DNA from: Cunninghamia lanceolata
Taxonomy: Eukaryota > Streptophyta > Pinopsida > Cupressales > Cupressaceae
Length of the DNA: 64,000 nucleotides
Direction: 5' to 3'
Assembly (NCBI GenBank): GCA_027924645.1
Contig: BSBN01000334.1
Span: 1,922,001-1,986,000, forward strand
In this document: positions 46,546 to 57,810 of the stretch, in pieces
How positions within the stretch are numbered: position 1 is the first letter of the stretch
Layout: every line of letters starts with the position of its first letter
Program-made: the position numbers and the translations under genes
Notes under the pieces: generated by a model
Database searches by the model: none
The model's input: the letters and a program-made list of their open reading frames with translations, nothing else
Told to the model about the DNA's origin: nothing

Positions 46546-46929
46546 CAGTAGGGTTTCGAATCTGAAAAATACCTCATTTCTCCAAATTAGGGTTTTCCTT
46601 GATCTTGTCTTGATTTGCTTTGGAAATCACTGAGTCACTTGGAATTTTGCTTTAGATCACCTTAGACACTTGAAAGTTTGAATGCAAAATGAATTTTCCA
46701 TTGAATGAGACTCTTTTTAATTCTTTATCTATCTTGACCTAATTGCCATAAATGTTCCTATTGAAAAAGTTGTCAAACACATTTTTGTAGAATACAGTCT
46801 ATTAGGATTGCTCCGCAATGCTCCACACTTGAACCTTTTTCACTAGAATTTCCTTCAAAGGATCTATCATATGTATCTTTTCATCATATCTTCATGCCGG
46901 ATCTCAGTACTGACAATTTGGCTAGGGGA
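46546..46929. other. Non-coding leader upstream of ORF X
   Basis: No frame or domain is visible. It separates ORF X from the gag scraps. Confidence 0.4.
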
Positions 46930-47303
46930 TTAAGATTTTCATTGTAGATCCCCCTGAGCCAGAGCTCAGCACCTACTTCCCCAAGGAAGTATCTGCACTA
47001 GAAACTAGTGGAGATCCATCCCTGATATTATCAACATCTTTAATCCAAACCTTGCTCATTTCCTTCTTTATTTCCACTAGATCAATCTTGTTCTTGCCTT
47101 TAGAATGCATTCATCATCTTATTTTATGTTATCCTTCAGATCCCTTATTTATGCTTTAGATTTTTCAAGATCAATAAGAGATGCTTCCAGTTCAACATTG
47201 TTTTCATATGAGAAATTTCCAAATCTTCTAGATTCCATGAGTGAACTCTCCCAGATCTTCCTCAATCTAACTAGGCTTCTTCCAAGAAACCTTGCTCTGA
47301 TAC
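46930..47303 (-). pseudogene. Gag scraps and primer site of element F
   Basis: The minus strand reads LRKIWESSLMESRRFGNFSY and ELEASLIDLEKSKA (Gag N-terminus, like E3), then after a stop KKEMSKVWIKDVDNIRDGS, which matches the Gag tail of E1 (KKEMNKTWINKDINEVKNK). So most of gag is deleted. At 47294-47305 the plus strand reads GCTCTGATACTA, 11 of 12 bases of the tRNA-Met primer-site complement. The TAGAGAG flank begins within it at 47304. Confidence 0.75.
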
Positions 47304-47310
47304 TAGAGAG

Positions 47311-49256
47311 GACTTGCAAGTTGAATCCCATGGGCCATCCCCAAAAAATAGTTGGTTAGTATCTTCATCCAAGTTAGAGGCCAGCGATAGCAAGAAAATA
47401 AAGGTAGAAAATGTTACTACCTAGAATGAGAGAGACATGTTAATATCCTTAAGTGACAAGTATGATAAGGTGATAGCTTGGAATTATGAAGATCTTTAGG
47501 TTATAATAAAGAGGTAGTTCAACATACAATAGAATTGGTTGAAGGATTGAAGCTAGTTTGATAAAAATAGAGGCCTATGAACCCAAAAAGTGAATCTCTC
47601 ATGGTCCAGGAACTCAAGAAATTGAATGAATCCAAAATTAACTGTCCAATCAAGCATTCAATGTGGGTGTCAAATCTAGTACCAGCTAGAAAGAAAAATG
47701 GCAAAATTAGACTTTGTGTTAATTTTTGAGACTTGAATCGAGCATCTCTTAAGGATCATTATCCTCTTTCTTCAATGGAGTAGATTCTCCAAACAGTAGT
47801 AGGAATAGAAAGGTTCTTCTTATTGGATGGATTATCAGGGTACAATCAGATTTGGCTAAAAGAAGAGGACCAACACAAGACTACTTTTACTACTAAATGG
47901 GGAACTTTCACTTATGCAAAAATGCCTTTTGGGATTTCAAATGTCGGAGCTAGCTTCTAGCATGCTATAGATATTACTTTTAGTGGGTTGATAAATAAAA
48001 TTATTCTAGTTTATCTTGATGACCTCACCATGTTTACTAAATCAAAGGACAATCATTTTGATCATGTTGAGATGATTTTTCAGAGGTGTTAGGAGTTTAG
48101 AATCTCACTAAATCTAAAGAAGTGTGTTTTTGGTATACCACAAGGTAAATTAATTGGGCATATTGTGTCCAAGGAGGGAATCTTAATAGACCCAGGCAGA
48201 GTCAAGGCCATCGTAGATTTACCTTTGCTAGTGAATAAGAAGGCAGTGTATTCTTTCTTAGGATAGATCAATTTTGTAAGTTGTTTCATTTCAAACTTCG
48301 TTGGATTGGTTAGGCCCATCACTATGATGCTGAAAAAGGACCTAAATTTCAAATGGATCCTTGAGGGTAGGTAGGCTTTTGAAAGGATTAAGATGGCAAT
48401 CTGTATGACCCCAATTCTAGTTAATCCAAAATTCTCCAAGGATTTCATGTTGTATGTGTACAAAGAAGAACACAACATAGTCATAGTATTGACTCAAAAG
48501 GATGGTACTAGGGCTAAAGAGCACCCAATTTATTTCTTTTAAAGGACCTTGTGTGATTATGAATTAAAGTACAACTTTGTGGAAAAACAAGCCTATGCAA
48601 TGGTAAAAGGTTTAAATAAGTTTTGACACTTGGTAACTGGAAATAAGATCATAATATTTGTGGCTCATGCAAGTGTCCAGGAATACATAATGGAAGGAGA
48701 GATTAATGAGAAAAGAACAAATTGGAATACTAAGATATTGGAATATGACATCAAAATAAAACTAACTAAACTTGTTAGAGGGAGGGGACTTTGCGAGTAC
48801 ATGACCCAAAGTCTAGATTCAACAATAGAGCACGATGAAGCTTCAACAATAGTATTGGAAAATCAAGAAGAAGAATTGGGTTCATGGATAATGGATAGAG
48901 TGTGATTTATGGAGACATGACAATATGTGAGTCAACTACCTCTTCATAAAAGGAGATTCTATAGATTGCAAGGATCCAACTATTCTCTAATTGACAATTT
49001 TCTTTTCAAACACAACTTAAATGATATTTTGCTCAGATGTGTGGAAAGGGAGGAAGTTGATAAGATTCTATATAATCTACATTATGGGACATATGGAGGG
49101 TATTTCTTGGCCAAAAGTAAAGAAACTAAAATAATTTACATGCAGGGTATTATTGGCCTACCCTTTTTTCAGATTGTCATTAGATGGTTAGAAAATGCAA
49201 GTAGTCATGGATGGAGTGTCCTAAGAAGGAATAGTCCAACCATGCAACTAGAGTAA
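47311..49256 (+). pseudogene. Pol of E0: reverse transcriptase, RNase H, integrase finger
   Basis: The plus strand reads SDKYDKVIAWNYEDL, LNRASLKDHYPLSSME, FFLLDGLSGYNQIWLKEEDQ, MPFGISNVGASF, the intact catalytic box ILVYLDDLTMFTK, and ISLNLKKCVFG with GKLIGHIVSKEGILIDPGRV. RNase H-like text follows (TLCDYELKYNFVEKQAYAMV; DIKIKLTKLVRGRGLCEYM), then the integrase entry with ILYNLHYGTYGGYFLAKSK. At least seven stops and one or more shifts disable it. Wording fits the Tat lineage of Ty3/gypsy. The sequence stops near 49256 in the zinc-finger region of integrase. Confidence 0.9.
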
Positions 49257-49975
49257 ACACAACAGAAATAACACAATAATAGAATACAATATGGAAGATT
49301 TATATTGCCAATATATCAGACAATTATAGTGCTTATATGCTAGCAACATGCAGGCTACAATCAAAGGGCTCACAAGCCTACTTTTTGGGTTACAACACGT
49401 GAAATATATGACATTAAAGTGCATCTAGAAAGGAATTATCTATCTATTCTATCTTATCAACTTATTGCCTTCCTAATGCATCTAGGAGATGTATATATAT
49501 CATCCTCCAGCTCAAAGAATCCTCCTCATCAACCTTAAGAAGTCTCAAACTCTAATGAATGATGAAACGTGTAGATAACATGTAGGTCAACTTACAACTC
49601 TTAGTAATGCTCCACAAATGACTAAAACTTGATGCGGATCTCCATGAAAGTCTATATGGTCCTAATTTACCTTGTGTGATGTTTCATTAGGCTCTGCAAG
49701 TCACAAAAGTGCTCCGCAAACCCTGTATGCTCCAATTGGTTGTTGAATGCTCAGTTATGTGAGTACTGATGATTTTCTGATAGAGATAACTTTCCACAAG
49801 TCCAAATCTTCTAAAATCTAAGTATGATGTAGATGACATGGCATAGAAGCTAATTATTTCTCCGTGATCTCTGAAATGAATATGCAGTAGAAAATATTGA
49901 ACTACAAATAATTGAACTACTACTAAAATGCAAGAAAAGAAAAGAAAGAAAATGTTTTTGGTTGATGCAAGATTA
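49257..49975 (-). other. Probable 3' untranslated and LTR part of a chromovirus
   Basis: This stretch lies just downstream (minus sense) of the chromodomain frame. It has no coding domain; the open minus frame 49687-50004 is a read-through of the pol end. A minus-strand TATATATACATCTCC near 49485-49500 could be a U3 promoter. No partner LTR exists in the window, so borders are uncertain. Confidence 0.35.
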
Positions 49976-50497
49976 TTCTTGAACCTGGGATGCTCCTGCA
50001 TCAAACACCTGGGGTTGTTGAAAAAGTGAGTCCCTCACTTTGCTAGGGCTAGAGGAAAACCAAGGTAGTCTACCTTAGCCTGAGATGTCCATGATGAATC
50101 TTCTTCCAGTCTTCCTTTCCACTTAACCAAATACTCTTTGTACTACTTGCCTCTGGTACTACATCCAATTCTGCTATCCAAGATCTGTTCTATCTTCTCT
50201 GGTTTTTGTTGTGGTAACCGATCCTTCAATCCATCTTCAAGATTGTCACTTGATTCTCCCTCATGATATTGATATAGATTTGTAATGTTAAATATAGGTG
50301 ATTTACCAAATGTCTCTGGTGGTTCCACTTCATATGCATTTCCTGAATCAAATTTCTTAAGAATCTTACATGGTCTAAACTTCTTTATCTTCAGCTTATT
50401 GTATGTCCGTACTAGAAATCTCTCCTTTCTTAGATATACCATTACTTCATCTCCAACAAAAAATTCTTTATGTCTCCTCTTCTCATCTGCTTGCTCT
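49976..50497 (-). pseudogene. Chromovirus integrase C-terminus with chromodomain
   Basis: The minus strand reads DEVMVYLRKERFLVRTYNK and KKFRPCKILKKFDSGNAYEV, the conserved end of gypsy integrase, then EKIEQILDSRIGCSTRGK, a stop, YKEYLVKWKG and a DSSW segment. The last three form a chromodomain, which steers integration of chromoviruses to particular chromatin; the aromatic YLVKWKG and downstream W are present. One in-frame TAG splits it at about 50143. At the right the frame is cut by the CACTA end at 50498. Confidence 0.88.
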
Positions 50498-51565
50498 CAC
50501 TAGTAGAAAAACAACAATAAATGACTAAAAAACTACTAAAAATTGCATATAAATGACTAAGCTTGGTCACGTGACCATTAGTAGTTTATTTCTGGTCATT
50601 TATAACGCGACCAAATTTATGACTACACCATTTTTAGTCATTTATTGGTTGTTTTGATTGATCAATTTGGTAGTATATTTAGTCGCTAATTTAGTCATTG
50701 ATTTACTCATATATTTAGTCATATTTATTCACTAATTTCTATCAATTGGTAGTATATTTAGTCAATTTAATTGACGTCAATTAGTAGTATATTTAGTCAT
50801 TTTAATTGACCGATTTCCATTAATTGGAAGTAAATTTAGCCATTTTAATTTTTAATTTCTGTCATTTGGTAGTTTATTTAATTGTTTGTGTTCATTGATT
50901 TCTACCTAAAAGTGCTAGAAATGAGACAATGCTTTTGAGGTTTAAACATAAAACATAGAAAAACATAATCAATCACTCATTTGCACATAATGAAGCAACT
51001 ATTAAGAAGGCAAAATACTAAAATTTTATTGAGAAAAGGTGTTCTTACAGCATATACAAGACTTAAATATGTGTCTTTGCTTTGAAAAATGTGTTACAAA
51101 GTGTGTTTCCCAATGCTGTGACTGAGAAAACTGAGTTACAATGCTCTATTTTTTGCTTATATAGCTCCAAAATATGAAAGAACTACTTGAAAAATGAAGC
51201 CTAAATATTTCATCATGGGCTTTTACATCTCAAAATTTGAATAAATGTATCAAAACTCACTTAATATTGCTAATTGCTACATCACTTCTTCTTCTTTGCT
51301 GCATTTCCTACCTTGGTCTACACAAACAAAACCCAACAATGCAATAAGTAAATTGCCCCTTTACAACAGAAAGAAAATAAGTAACTTACTTTAACATGTT
51401 CCTTGAAAGAATATTTACCTTCTTGACTCCACGGATCTTCTTAGATATGTTTTTTCTCTATTTCAATTGCTTCTTAGACTTCTCCACCTTAGTAGCAAGC
51501 CCATTCTACAGGATTCATGCAACACAACAACCATCAAGCTATAAAATAAAACACTTCTACTAGAG
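50498..51565 (-). mobile_element. CACTA-type (En/Spm) DNA transposon fragment
   Basis: The left end CACTAGTAGAAAAACA (50498) is a classic CACTA terminus. Behind it, 50560-50900 repeats TTTAGTCATTT-like words many times, as in subterminal transposase-binding regions. A candidate right end, TTCTACTAGAG at 51555-51565, has one change from the expected inverted TTCTACTAGTG. The left flank TCT is not repeated at the right, so the end is uncertain. It sits in the chromovirus integrase. Confidence 0.7.
51270..51525 (-). pseudogene. C-terminal exons of a CACTA-borne gene
   Basis: On the minus strand an acceptor-like ...CTGTAG precedes NGLATKVEKSKKQLK, a stop, RKNISKKIRGVKK, then a GTAAAT donor. After an intron ending TTTGTGTAG comes TKVGNAAKKKK and TGA. 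The splice is phase 0 and joins two Lys-rich segments. Short basic C-termini of this sort occur in plant CACTA transposase genes, but no transposase core is present, so the product is unproven. Confidence 0.4.
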
Positions 51566-51583
51566 GCCCTTGAAGAAGCCTGT

Positions 51584-52469
51584 TGTAGTTAGGGTAAAAA
51601 TTACAAATCAAGGGTAAATGAATAAACAATTATAAAAACCCTAACAATGCACAATGAAGTACAAGACAACATGAAAACTAAAACAATAAATACAAATGCA
51701 AACTGAAATCTCCATGTTGTTCTTGATTGATCTCCATTGCTCTTCTTCACCTAGCATGAGAATGCAAGATTTTGAAGGTTTAATTGAAATGTATGTTGGT
51801 TTCTCAATTCAATAGCATAACGATAAGATGTAGATGATAGAGGAAAATAGATAGATGAGAATGAGAAGATTAGAGGAATTTTGCCAGAGTGAGGATACTA
51901 GAAGAAGATGGATCTCAAATGGCTTGTGAGAGGCCATATTTATAGGATGGAGCTAATTTGATTCGATGGCCAAGATTAAAAGTCAAATGTGTGATGTGTA
52001 TGGCTAGGATTAAAATTTGAATTTAGTGCCTATGATGCACATTAAGTGGGTTATGACATGAGGCTAAAATTAGGATGTGAGGAAATAAGTGGGATTCTTT
52101 TATTTATTTTGGAAGAAAAGATGCTTATGATGCACAATAAGTGGGGATAAGAATAGGATGTGAGTGGGAATATCATAATTTAAATAATAAAATTATTTAA
52201 ATTATGTGTGCATGAGAAGATTTGTAGTCATGTGACACATGGATGAAGGATTTGATTTAATATTTAATTTAAATTGTTTGTGGGACATGGAAGGGGAATT
52301 AATTAAATAAATGAGATTTATTTAATTAATTGGGAAGATGATCAAGTGGGATTTATAAGTGAGATAAGTGGGATAATGTAAAGACTTAGGATAAATATTA
52401 CAAGATGTTTTACAAGGTCAAGTATGATTAGGTGATGTTATGAAATGGACAATTTTTGGTGTCTATATT
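51584..52469 (-). repeat. 3' LTR of element G
   Basis: It begins TGTAGTTAGGG and ends near GGTGTCTATA. It contains perfect A/T palindromes with 15-base arms at 52174-52206 and 16-base arms at 52297-52331. It aligns along its whole length with 59136-60019. Confidence 0.88.
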
Positions 52470-52485
52470 TTGCCCCTCTTTGAGA
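52466..52485 (-). promoter_or_regulatory. Polypurine tract of element G
   Basis: The plus strand reads TATTTTGCCCCTCTTTGA, so the element strand reads AAAGAGGGGCAAAATA beside the 3' LTR, as expected for second-strand priming. The exact LTR border is uncertain by a few bases. Confidence 0.6.
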
Positions 52486-55380
52486 TGATGAGATTTATGT
52501 TGAGTAACATCATTTCAAAGAAGGTAAGGTATGGGTAGAGGAAAAGGATGGGATGGTGTAAAGATAGGATGATGATGGAAAGATAAGAAGAAATGGGATG
52601 ATGATATAGGAAATGAGATGAGGATGCCCCCTCGAGAGGATAGGCGGGTTGGATAAACACGGGTAGGCTCTCGAAATGAAATAGATTGGTCAAGAAAGAA
52701 AGATAAGGGAATGGATAGAAGAAATGAATGATGTGTTATGCTGCAATGAAAGTGAGCAACCATGATGTTTGATATAGAACTAGATGTTATGCACAAAGGT
52801 ATAAGGACCAAGGTGATGATGTGTCTCTTCCCCCAGCATAATACAACCTTGTCTAGGTACAAGATATGAATATTAGTTGGGAGGGTATGGATTTGATGCA
52901 AATACAAGATAATAATGATAACACACACAAGCAAGAAAACAAGCATGCACAAATGATACAAAAACAAACAAGGTATTGCCCCTGTCAAGCTGTAAACTAA
53001 TGATTGATTGACTAATTGATGATGATGATGATGATAGTATTGTCATTGTGGGGAATGATATATCCCTAGATCAACACAAGGATGATTGATTGATTGATTA
53101 ATTGATTGGGTTTACAACAAGGCTAGGATCAAGACCATTGATGCAATTGAATAATTTGGCAAGATTGATTAACTTGGTTGGTATGGTTTTAAGGATTGAT
53201 TTACATTTGAGTTTATTGCTTGGATTGATTTGATTGATGATGAGATTGATTAGAAGAAGTGATGGATTGATTATTTGAGGAAGTGATTTGATTGGTTTTG
53301 ATTGTATTGATAATGTGGGAGATAGATGATAGAAGAAATGAGATGGATAAAGAGGATGATTGGTGAAGATTAGAAGAAGGATGGAAGATGAAAGAGGTCT
53401 ATCGTCCATGCCTAAATCTAGGTACTTCCTTCATATCTCAGATTACCTACATTCCCTGTATCCATGGGATCAAGACATTTAACGATAAAGATGAGATGTA
53501 GTTTAGATTGTGTTTTATTGGTGGTTATGATGAAGGTGGATAGATTGATGTGATGTTTGATGATATATGATGTTATTGATGGGATGATATGGATTAGATT
53601 GATGTGATTTTGATTGATTGATAGATTGACTTGATTTGATTTGATGATATGATTGGATTTGTTTTGATTGGATTTGATGTGATGGATTGTTTGATGATGT
53701 GATTGATCTTATTGCTTGGATTGTTTTTGTGTTGGATATTTGATTTTTTTGGGGTTTTTGGAGAAATATTTTGATTTTTTTGGATTTTGGAAATGTTTTA
53801 ATTTTTTTAGATTTTTGGAATGTTTTGATTTTTTATTTGGAATTTTGAAATGTTTTGAATTTTTTGGATTTTTTTGAAAATATTTTGATTTTTTTAGATT
53901 TTTGGAATGTTTTGATTTTTTTTTGGATTTTTGAAATGTTTTGATTTTTTTGGATTTTTTGAAAATATTTGAGATAGCATTGGATGACAATTTGGGTAGC
54001 CTTTGTGCTAGATACCAATGAGAAGGGGGAACCAAGTCTAGGTGTAAGGATTAAGGTAGGATTGGATAAATGGTTGAAATGGATGTATGTGATAGGTGAT
54101 AAAAGGATGGATAAAAGGACAAGTGATAGGATAAGGGATAAAAGGCTCATGATAGATGGATAGATAAAAGGATAGGCTATAGTGCATGGATGTATACATA
54201 AGAGAAAGGATGTGATCTCCAAAGGCTATGTCGCATAGGAATAACATGCCCCATTCTAGGTAAGATGCTTAGGATTTTTCATGACAACGCTCATGATGAT
54301 AGGATGGTGATAAGATTACATTGGAAAGGATGAGGTATGTCAAGAGATACCCAAAAAACATGTTTCAACATTTTGCCCCTATGTCTTCATCAAGATCAAA
54401 AGGAGAAGGGTGGATAAGTGGACTCAATATGATAGGTATGTATGATGGCTAAAGATGGTAGGTAGGATGGAAATAATATGGTAGGAAGTGATATGATAGG
54501 ATAGATAGTGCAGATGAGACAAAGTGCCCCCAAGTGTAAGTAACATAGAAGATCGACCTACACATGACACCTGTTTGCCAGGTTATCATCATGGTACTTA
54601 TCCGGGGCTCCTGTTTACCAAGTTTTCATCGTTGGACAAAGGGAGTTCTCTTTACTTTTTTTTTTTGACTTTTTTGATTTTTTGATTTTTTTAAATTTTT
54701 AGATGGGATAGGTGGATATGAGGGACTTAAGTGTCTAGTTCCATGAAAGGTGATAGTCCTGCTAGATGGATGCCATCGCATGGACCATGTCAAATGTCAT
54801 TATGCTTATAGATGTTGGTAAGGGATGACATGAAAGAGGTAGATGGAGTAGGTAGGTAATGGATTATGATGTGGATTATGGAGGGAAAAAGTGGATCATG
54901 ATGTGGATTATGTAGGGAAAAAGTAGATTATGATGTGGATTATGTAGGGAAGATGATGGATTATGATGTGGATTATGTAGGACTTATGCAAGGATGGGTG
55001 GAAGACTTATGCAAAAGCATGAACCATAGGAATAGGATGGGGAAGATATGTAGAATAATGGAAGAAGGATGGGGAGATGGAGGTATGTGGAATTGTTGTG
55101 GAATGGAAGGGGACCATGACCAATGGTTGCACACACCATGATAAACATTGAAGCTTATGATGTGGAGGTGGTGTACGAAGCAATGGAGATTTTTCTTGGG
55201 AGATGTTTGACGAATTACTTTAGGTACTCACATACACTTAGTATTTTTATGATTTTTGCTTTGCTTGTGGGATTTAGGAATTTGAAATTTTTGAATGGAG
55301 TGGGAATTTTGGATGGAGGTGGATGGTTGGGATTTTTGTGATGTGGATGCCTCGTTTGACTTGATTTATGTTTACTTAGG
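52486..55380 (-). other. Non-coding, repeat-rich interior of element G
   Basis: No protein domain is seen on either strand. Simple motifs dominate: GATGATGAT and GATTGATT runs (53020-53110, 53520-53720), a T-rich array with a TTTTTTGGATTTTTGGAAATG-like unit repeated six to seven times at 53735-53970, and four copies of a ~32-base unit containing GATTATGATGTGGATTATG at 54861-54985. Long open frames here (e.g. minus 52515-52988) are low-complexity artefacts. Confidence 0.55.
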
Positions 55381-55383
55381 TAC

Positions 55384-55986
55384 CTAAACCATTTTGTTTT
55401 TAGACTTTTCTTTTGAAGGTGTGGGCTTATATTGTTTTTTGGATGTACTTGGCTTTAACTTTTTGCAATTATATGCTAAGGCATTAGGACCTTTGGGATT
55501 TTTGACTATATGTGTAGAGGAATCCAAATTTTTATTTTGGAATCCCTTGGGTTTGGTGGAATGAGTGGAAGCTTTATGTTTAGAGAATGTGTGCACTTGT
55601 TGGTCATGATGAGGATTTTTAAAAGATTTATGGATGAATGGATAAGGTGTTGGAAGTAGTGGAGGTAGATTCGATGGAGGGATATTAGGAGTTAGAAGAA
55701 GTGGAGGTAAAGTGAATGGTGGAAGGTGTATGGTCACATGCTTTTGTGATTTGTAAGATGATGGAGGTGGAATGACAACATATGTTTTAGGGATATGATA
55801 GGATTTGTGATAGGAAGTGGTGGACTTAGGATGCATGGAGGAAGTACCAACATTGTTAGATTGGTGTCCTTGGGGTGTGTATCCAAGGCCATATGAGCAT
55901 GGAGGGATCTTGACATGGATGGGCTCTAAAATACCTTGTTCATAAAGGCCTAAGCCTTTACCTTGGTAGTTCATGTTTTGAAGCAT
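55384..55986 (-). pseudogene. G-patch-containing frame of element G
   Basis: A 200-codon minus frame starts MLQNMNYQGKGLGLYEQG and goes on ILEPIHVK, matching the G-patch pattern (MGYxxGxGLGKxxQGI-EPI) found next to protease in Tat-lineage gypsy polyproteins. The rest is Pro/Ser/Lys-rich low complexity. G-patch motifs bind RNA and activate helicases or act with retroviral proteases. No protease or RT follows, which is unlike complete elements. Confidence 0.7.
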
Positions 55987-56227
55987 GCAATGGACAAGAG
56001 GACTAGGTGTAGTTTGGGAACTAGAGACGAGCTCCTTATTGGATGGAGAAGGTGAGATAGAGGATTATGGTTGTTGGTGTTCTAAGGATGAACACTCATG
56101 GATAAAGGTGGATATACTAATAGGATATGATGGTGGATTTGAAATAGGATCAATAGTGGATGTGGAAGGATTATTAGGATCCTGATTAGCATTGTGCTCA
56201 CTTAGATCCAGGTATTTGTTTGATATT

Positions 56228-57810
56228 CTATGTGTGCTTGGGAGGCATATGTCTCATCAAGGGAAGTGGATGTTTGAAGGAAGGCCATGAAATGGGGTGA
56301 ATACTTAAGGAGGCCAACAAGACTTTCATTAGATGGAACATGTAGGTCTTGGGTATCTTTTTCATGAATAGGTATAGGATCAAGTTGCTCACGGATAGTT
56401 TCATCATCATGGATAATATCTTAATTATGAAAAAGATAAATGTTATGCATAGATTGGATGGAAGTGCTTTGATCTTGACTTAGACAAGGGGCTACTATTT
56501 CCACATGATTAGGATTATGCTCTTGACATAATGGTTGTGGTTTCGTGTAAATGGATGTAGGAGAATCTTACGTAAATTTGATGGGTTCTTGATATTCATC
56601 AATAAGAGAATACGATTGACTTTGACTTGGGCTCATGATAGGAGGCTCTTGAATAGGCTCGATAACTTGTAGATCACATGATGGGCTTGAAGGGCTAGGC
56701 ATGTTAATGGGGAGCTCTTGGATAGTTTCAAGGATAGGACTTTGATGACATGGTAATGATTGATTCCTAGCTAATAGCCATTGGATCACATCCTTTGCAA
56801 GTGTATGGGTGTGTGGACAATATTGGGGATGGATGATAAGGGTGGATAGTGGTGTAGGATTAAGATTAGGATATGTTGGAGGGATAATGGGATTGGATGG
56901 ATTAGTTTTATGTAACACAATTTTACCACAATCTTCGAGGTTCTTGACTAATCTTTTAAATTGTGTACAAGTGGATATGGGATGTCCCTTACACCTATGG
57001 TATGCACAATATTCATAATTTTTATACCAATGGGGTTTAAAATAGATTTTTTTAAAGAGTGTTATCGGTGGTAGCTCAATCAAATTTGCTTGGTAGTTGT
57101 TGTAGTGTCATCTCTAAGGGATCCTTTAGTGGAGGGCTTGATGGATTAGGAGGTTGATGGATCAAAGGACTATGATTTGGATGACATGAAGGTGTTGGGA
57201 TAGGACTAGTTGGTTCATGTGTTGGCATGTGATTGGATGGTGAAGGTGACTCATAGGATACATACTCTAAATTGGTTACTCCCTTGTCAAAGGTATCATG
57301 AGTATCAAAGGATATTAGGTCTTGTTGCAAAGGTGGACTTAGGTCTATCAATGGTTCTTGATAGTCTTGTTGTGGAGACCATTGATAGGTTTGGTAGTTG
57401 GTATTGGAAGAAGTGGGGTACAATGATGTGGCATTGACATAGAAATGTGTGGGATAAGATGATGTAGCATTGATTTGATTGGTGGGTGGATTAGGTTGAT
57501 ATGAAGTGGGATAAGTTGATATAGAATTAATTTGGCATGTGGATGGATTATATTAGTATGACATTGAGGGGAATGACATAGGATTGATGTGGAATTTGTT
57601 GAGGTTGGGATTGTGGTTGAGTTTGTTGAATTTGGGATTGTTGATATTGTCTTATGATTTGATATTGCAGGAATTATTGATGTTGTGGTGGCATAGGGAT
57701 TTGTTCCTTTTTATATAACCACTCAAGTGTATCAAGCATTCTTTTGGTGCCATAAGGATCATGCTCATAGGTCTTGTTTGGGAATGTCATGTCCATGTTT
57801 AAAAGTGGTA
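56228..57810 (-). pseudogene. Gag of element G
   Basis: The minus strand reads HDPYGTKRMLDTLEWLYKK (about 57700-57780), then Gln- and Pro-rich linkers (57076-57640), then MTLQQLPSKF, and in the next frame a cysteine motif EYCAYHRCKGHPISTCTQFK followed by KNLEDCGKI. The C-x2-H-x4-GH-x4-C pattern is the modified knuckle of Tat-type Gag. Further downstream (56568 and below) Pro/Ser-rich text leads toward the G-patch frame. Frames change near 57080 and stops occur, so the gene is decayed. Confidence 0.72.

Larger units (their letters stand above)
39514..47303 (-). mobile_element. Sirevirus-like element F with one LTR and a large unknown reading frame
   Basis: The left side is a 3' LTR (39514-42999) followed by polypurine tracts; the right side ends inside a tRNA-Met-type primer site with no 5' LTR beyond it. 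TAGAGAG stands immediately outside both ends (39507-39513, 47304-47310). Between them, on the minus strand, are gag scraps (46930-47303) and a ~1,100-codon decayed frame (43228-46545). No RT or integrase is present, so it is non-autonomous or was deleted. Confidence 0.7.
6554..49256 (+). mobile_element. Tat-like Ty3/gypsy element E0 (plus strand, split by E1 and F)
   Basis: Three plus-strand parts are collinear: LTR, leader and gag 6554-10608; gag 38725-39513; pol 47311-49256. The gaps are filled by minus-strand copia-type elements E1 and F. The 10609-38724 insertion is flanked by GAACA and AAACA, and the 39514-47303 insertion by TAGAGAG on both sides. With F removed, gag and pol reading is in one frame. 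Protease and part of gag are missing between them, so E0 was probably already deleted internally. No 3' LTR was found in the window. Confidence 0.65.

Noticed and set aside
49687..50004. Membrane protein gene (105 codons, hydrophobic start)
   Set aside because: It is the read-through of the chromovirus pol end into its untranslated region; the hydrophobic run comes from a T/C-rich tract.
52515..54222. Long minus-strand open frames (up to 157 codons) in the left interior of element G
   Set aside because: They are low-complexity translations of GAT/GGA-rich repeats, hydrophobic and Ile/Ser/His-rich with no domain, and lie where several frames are open by composition alone.
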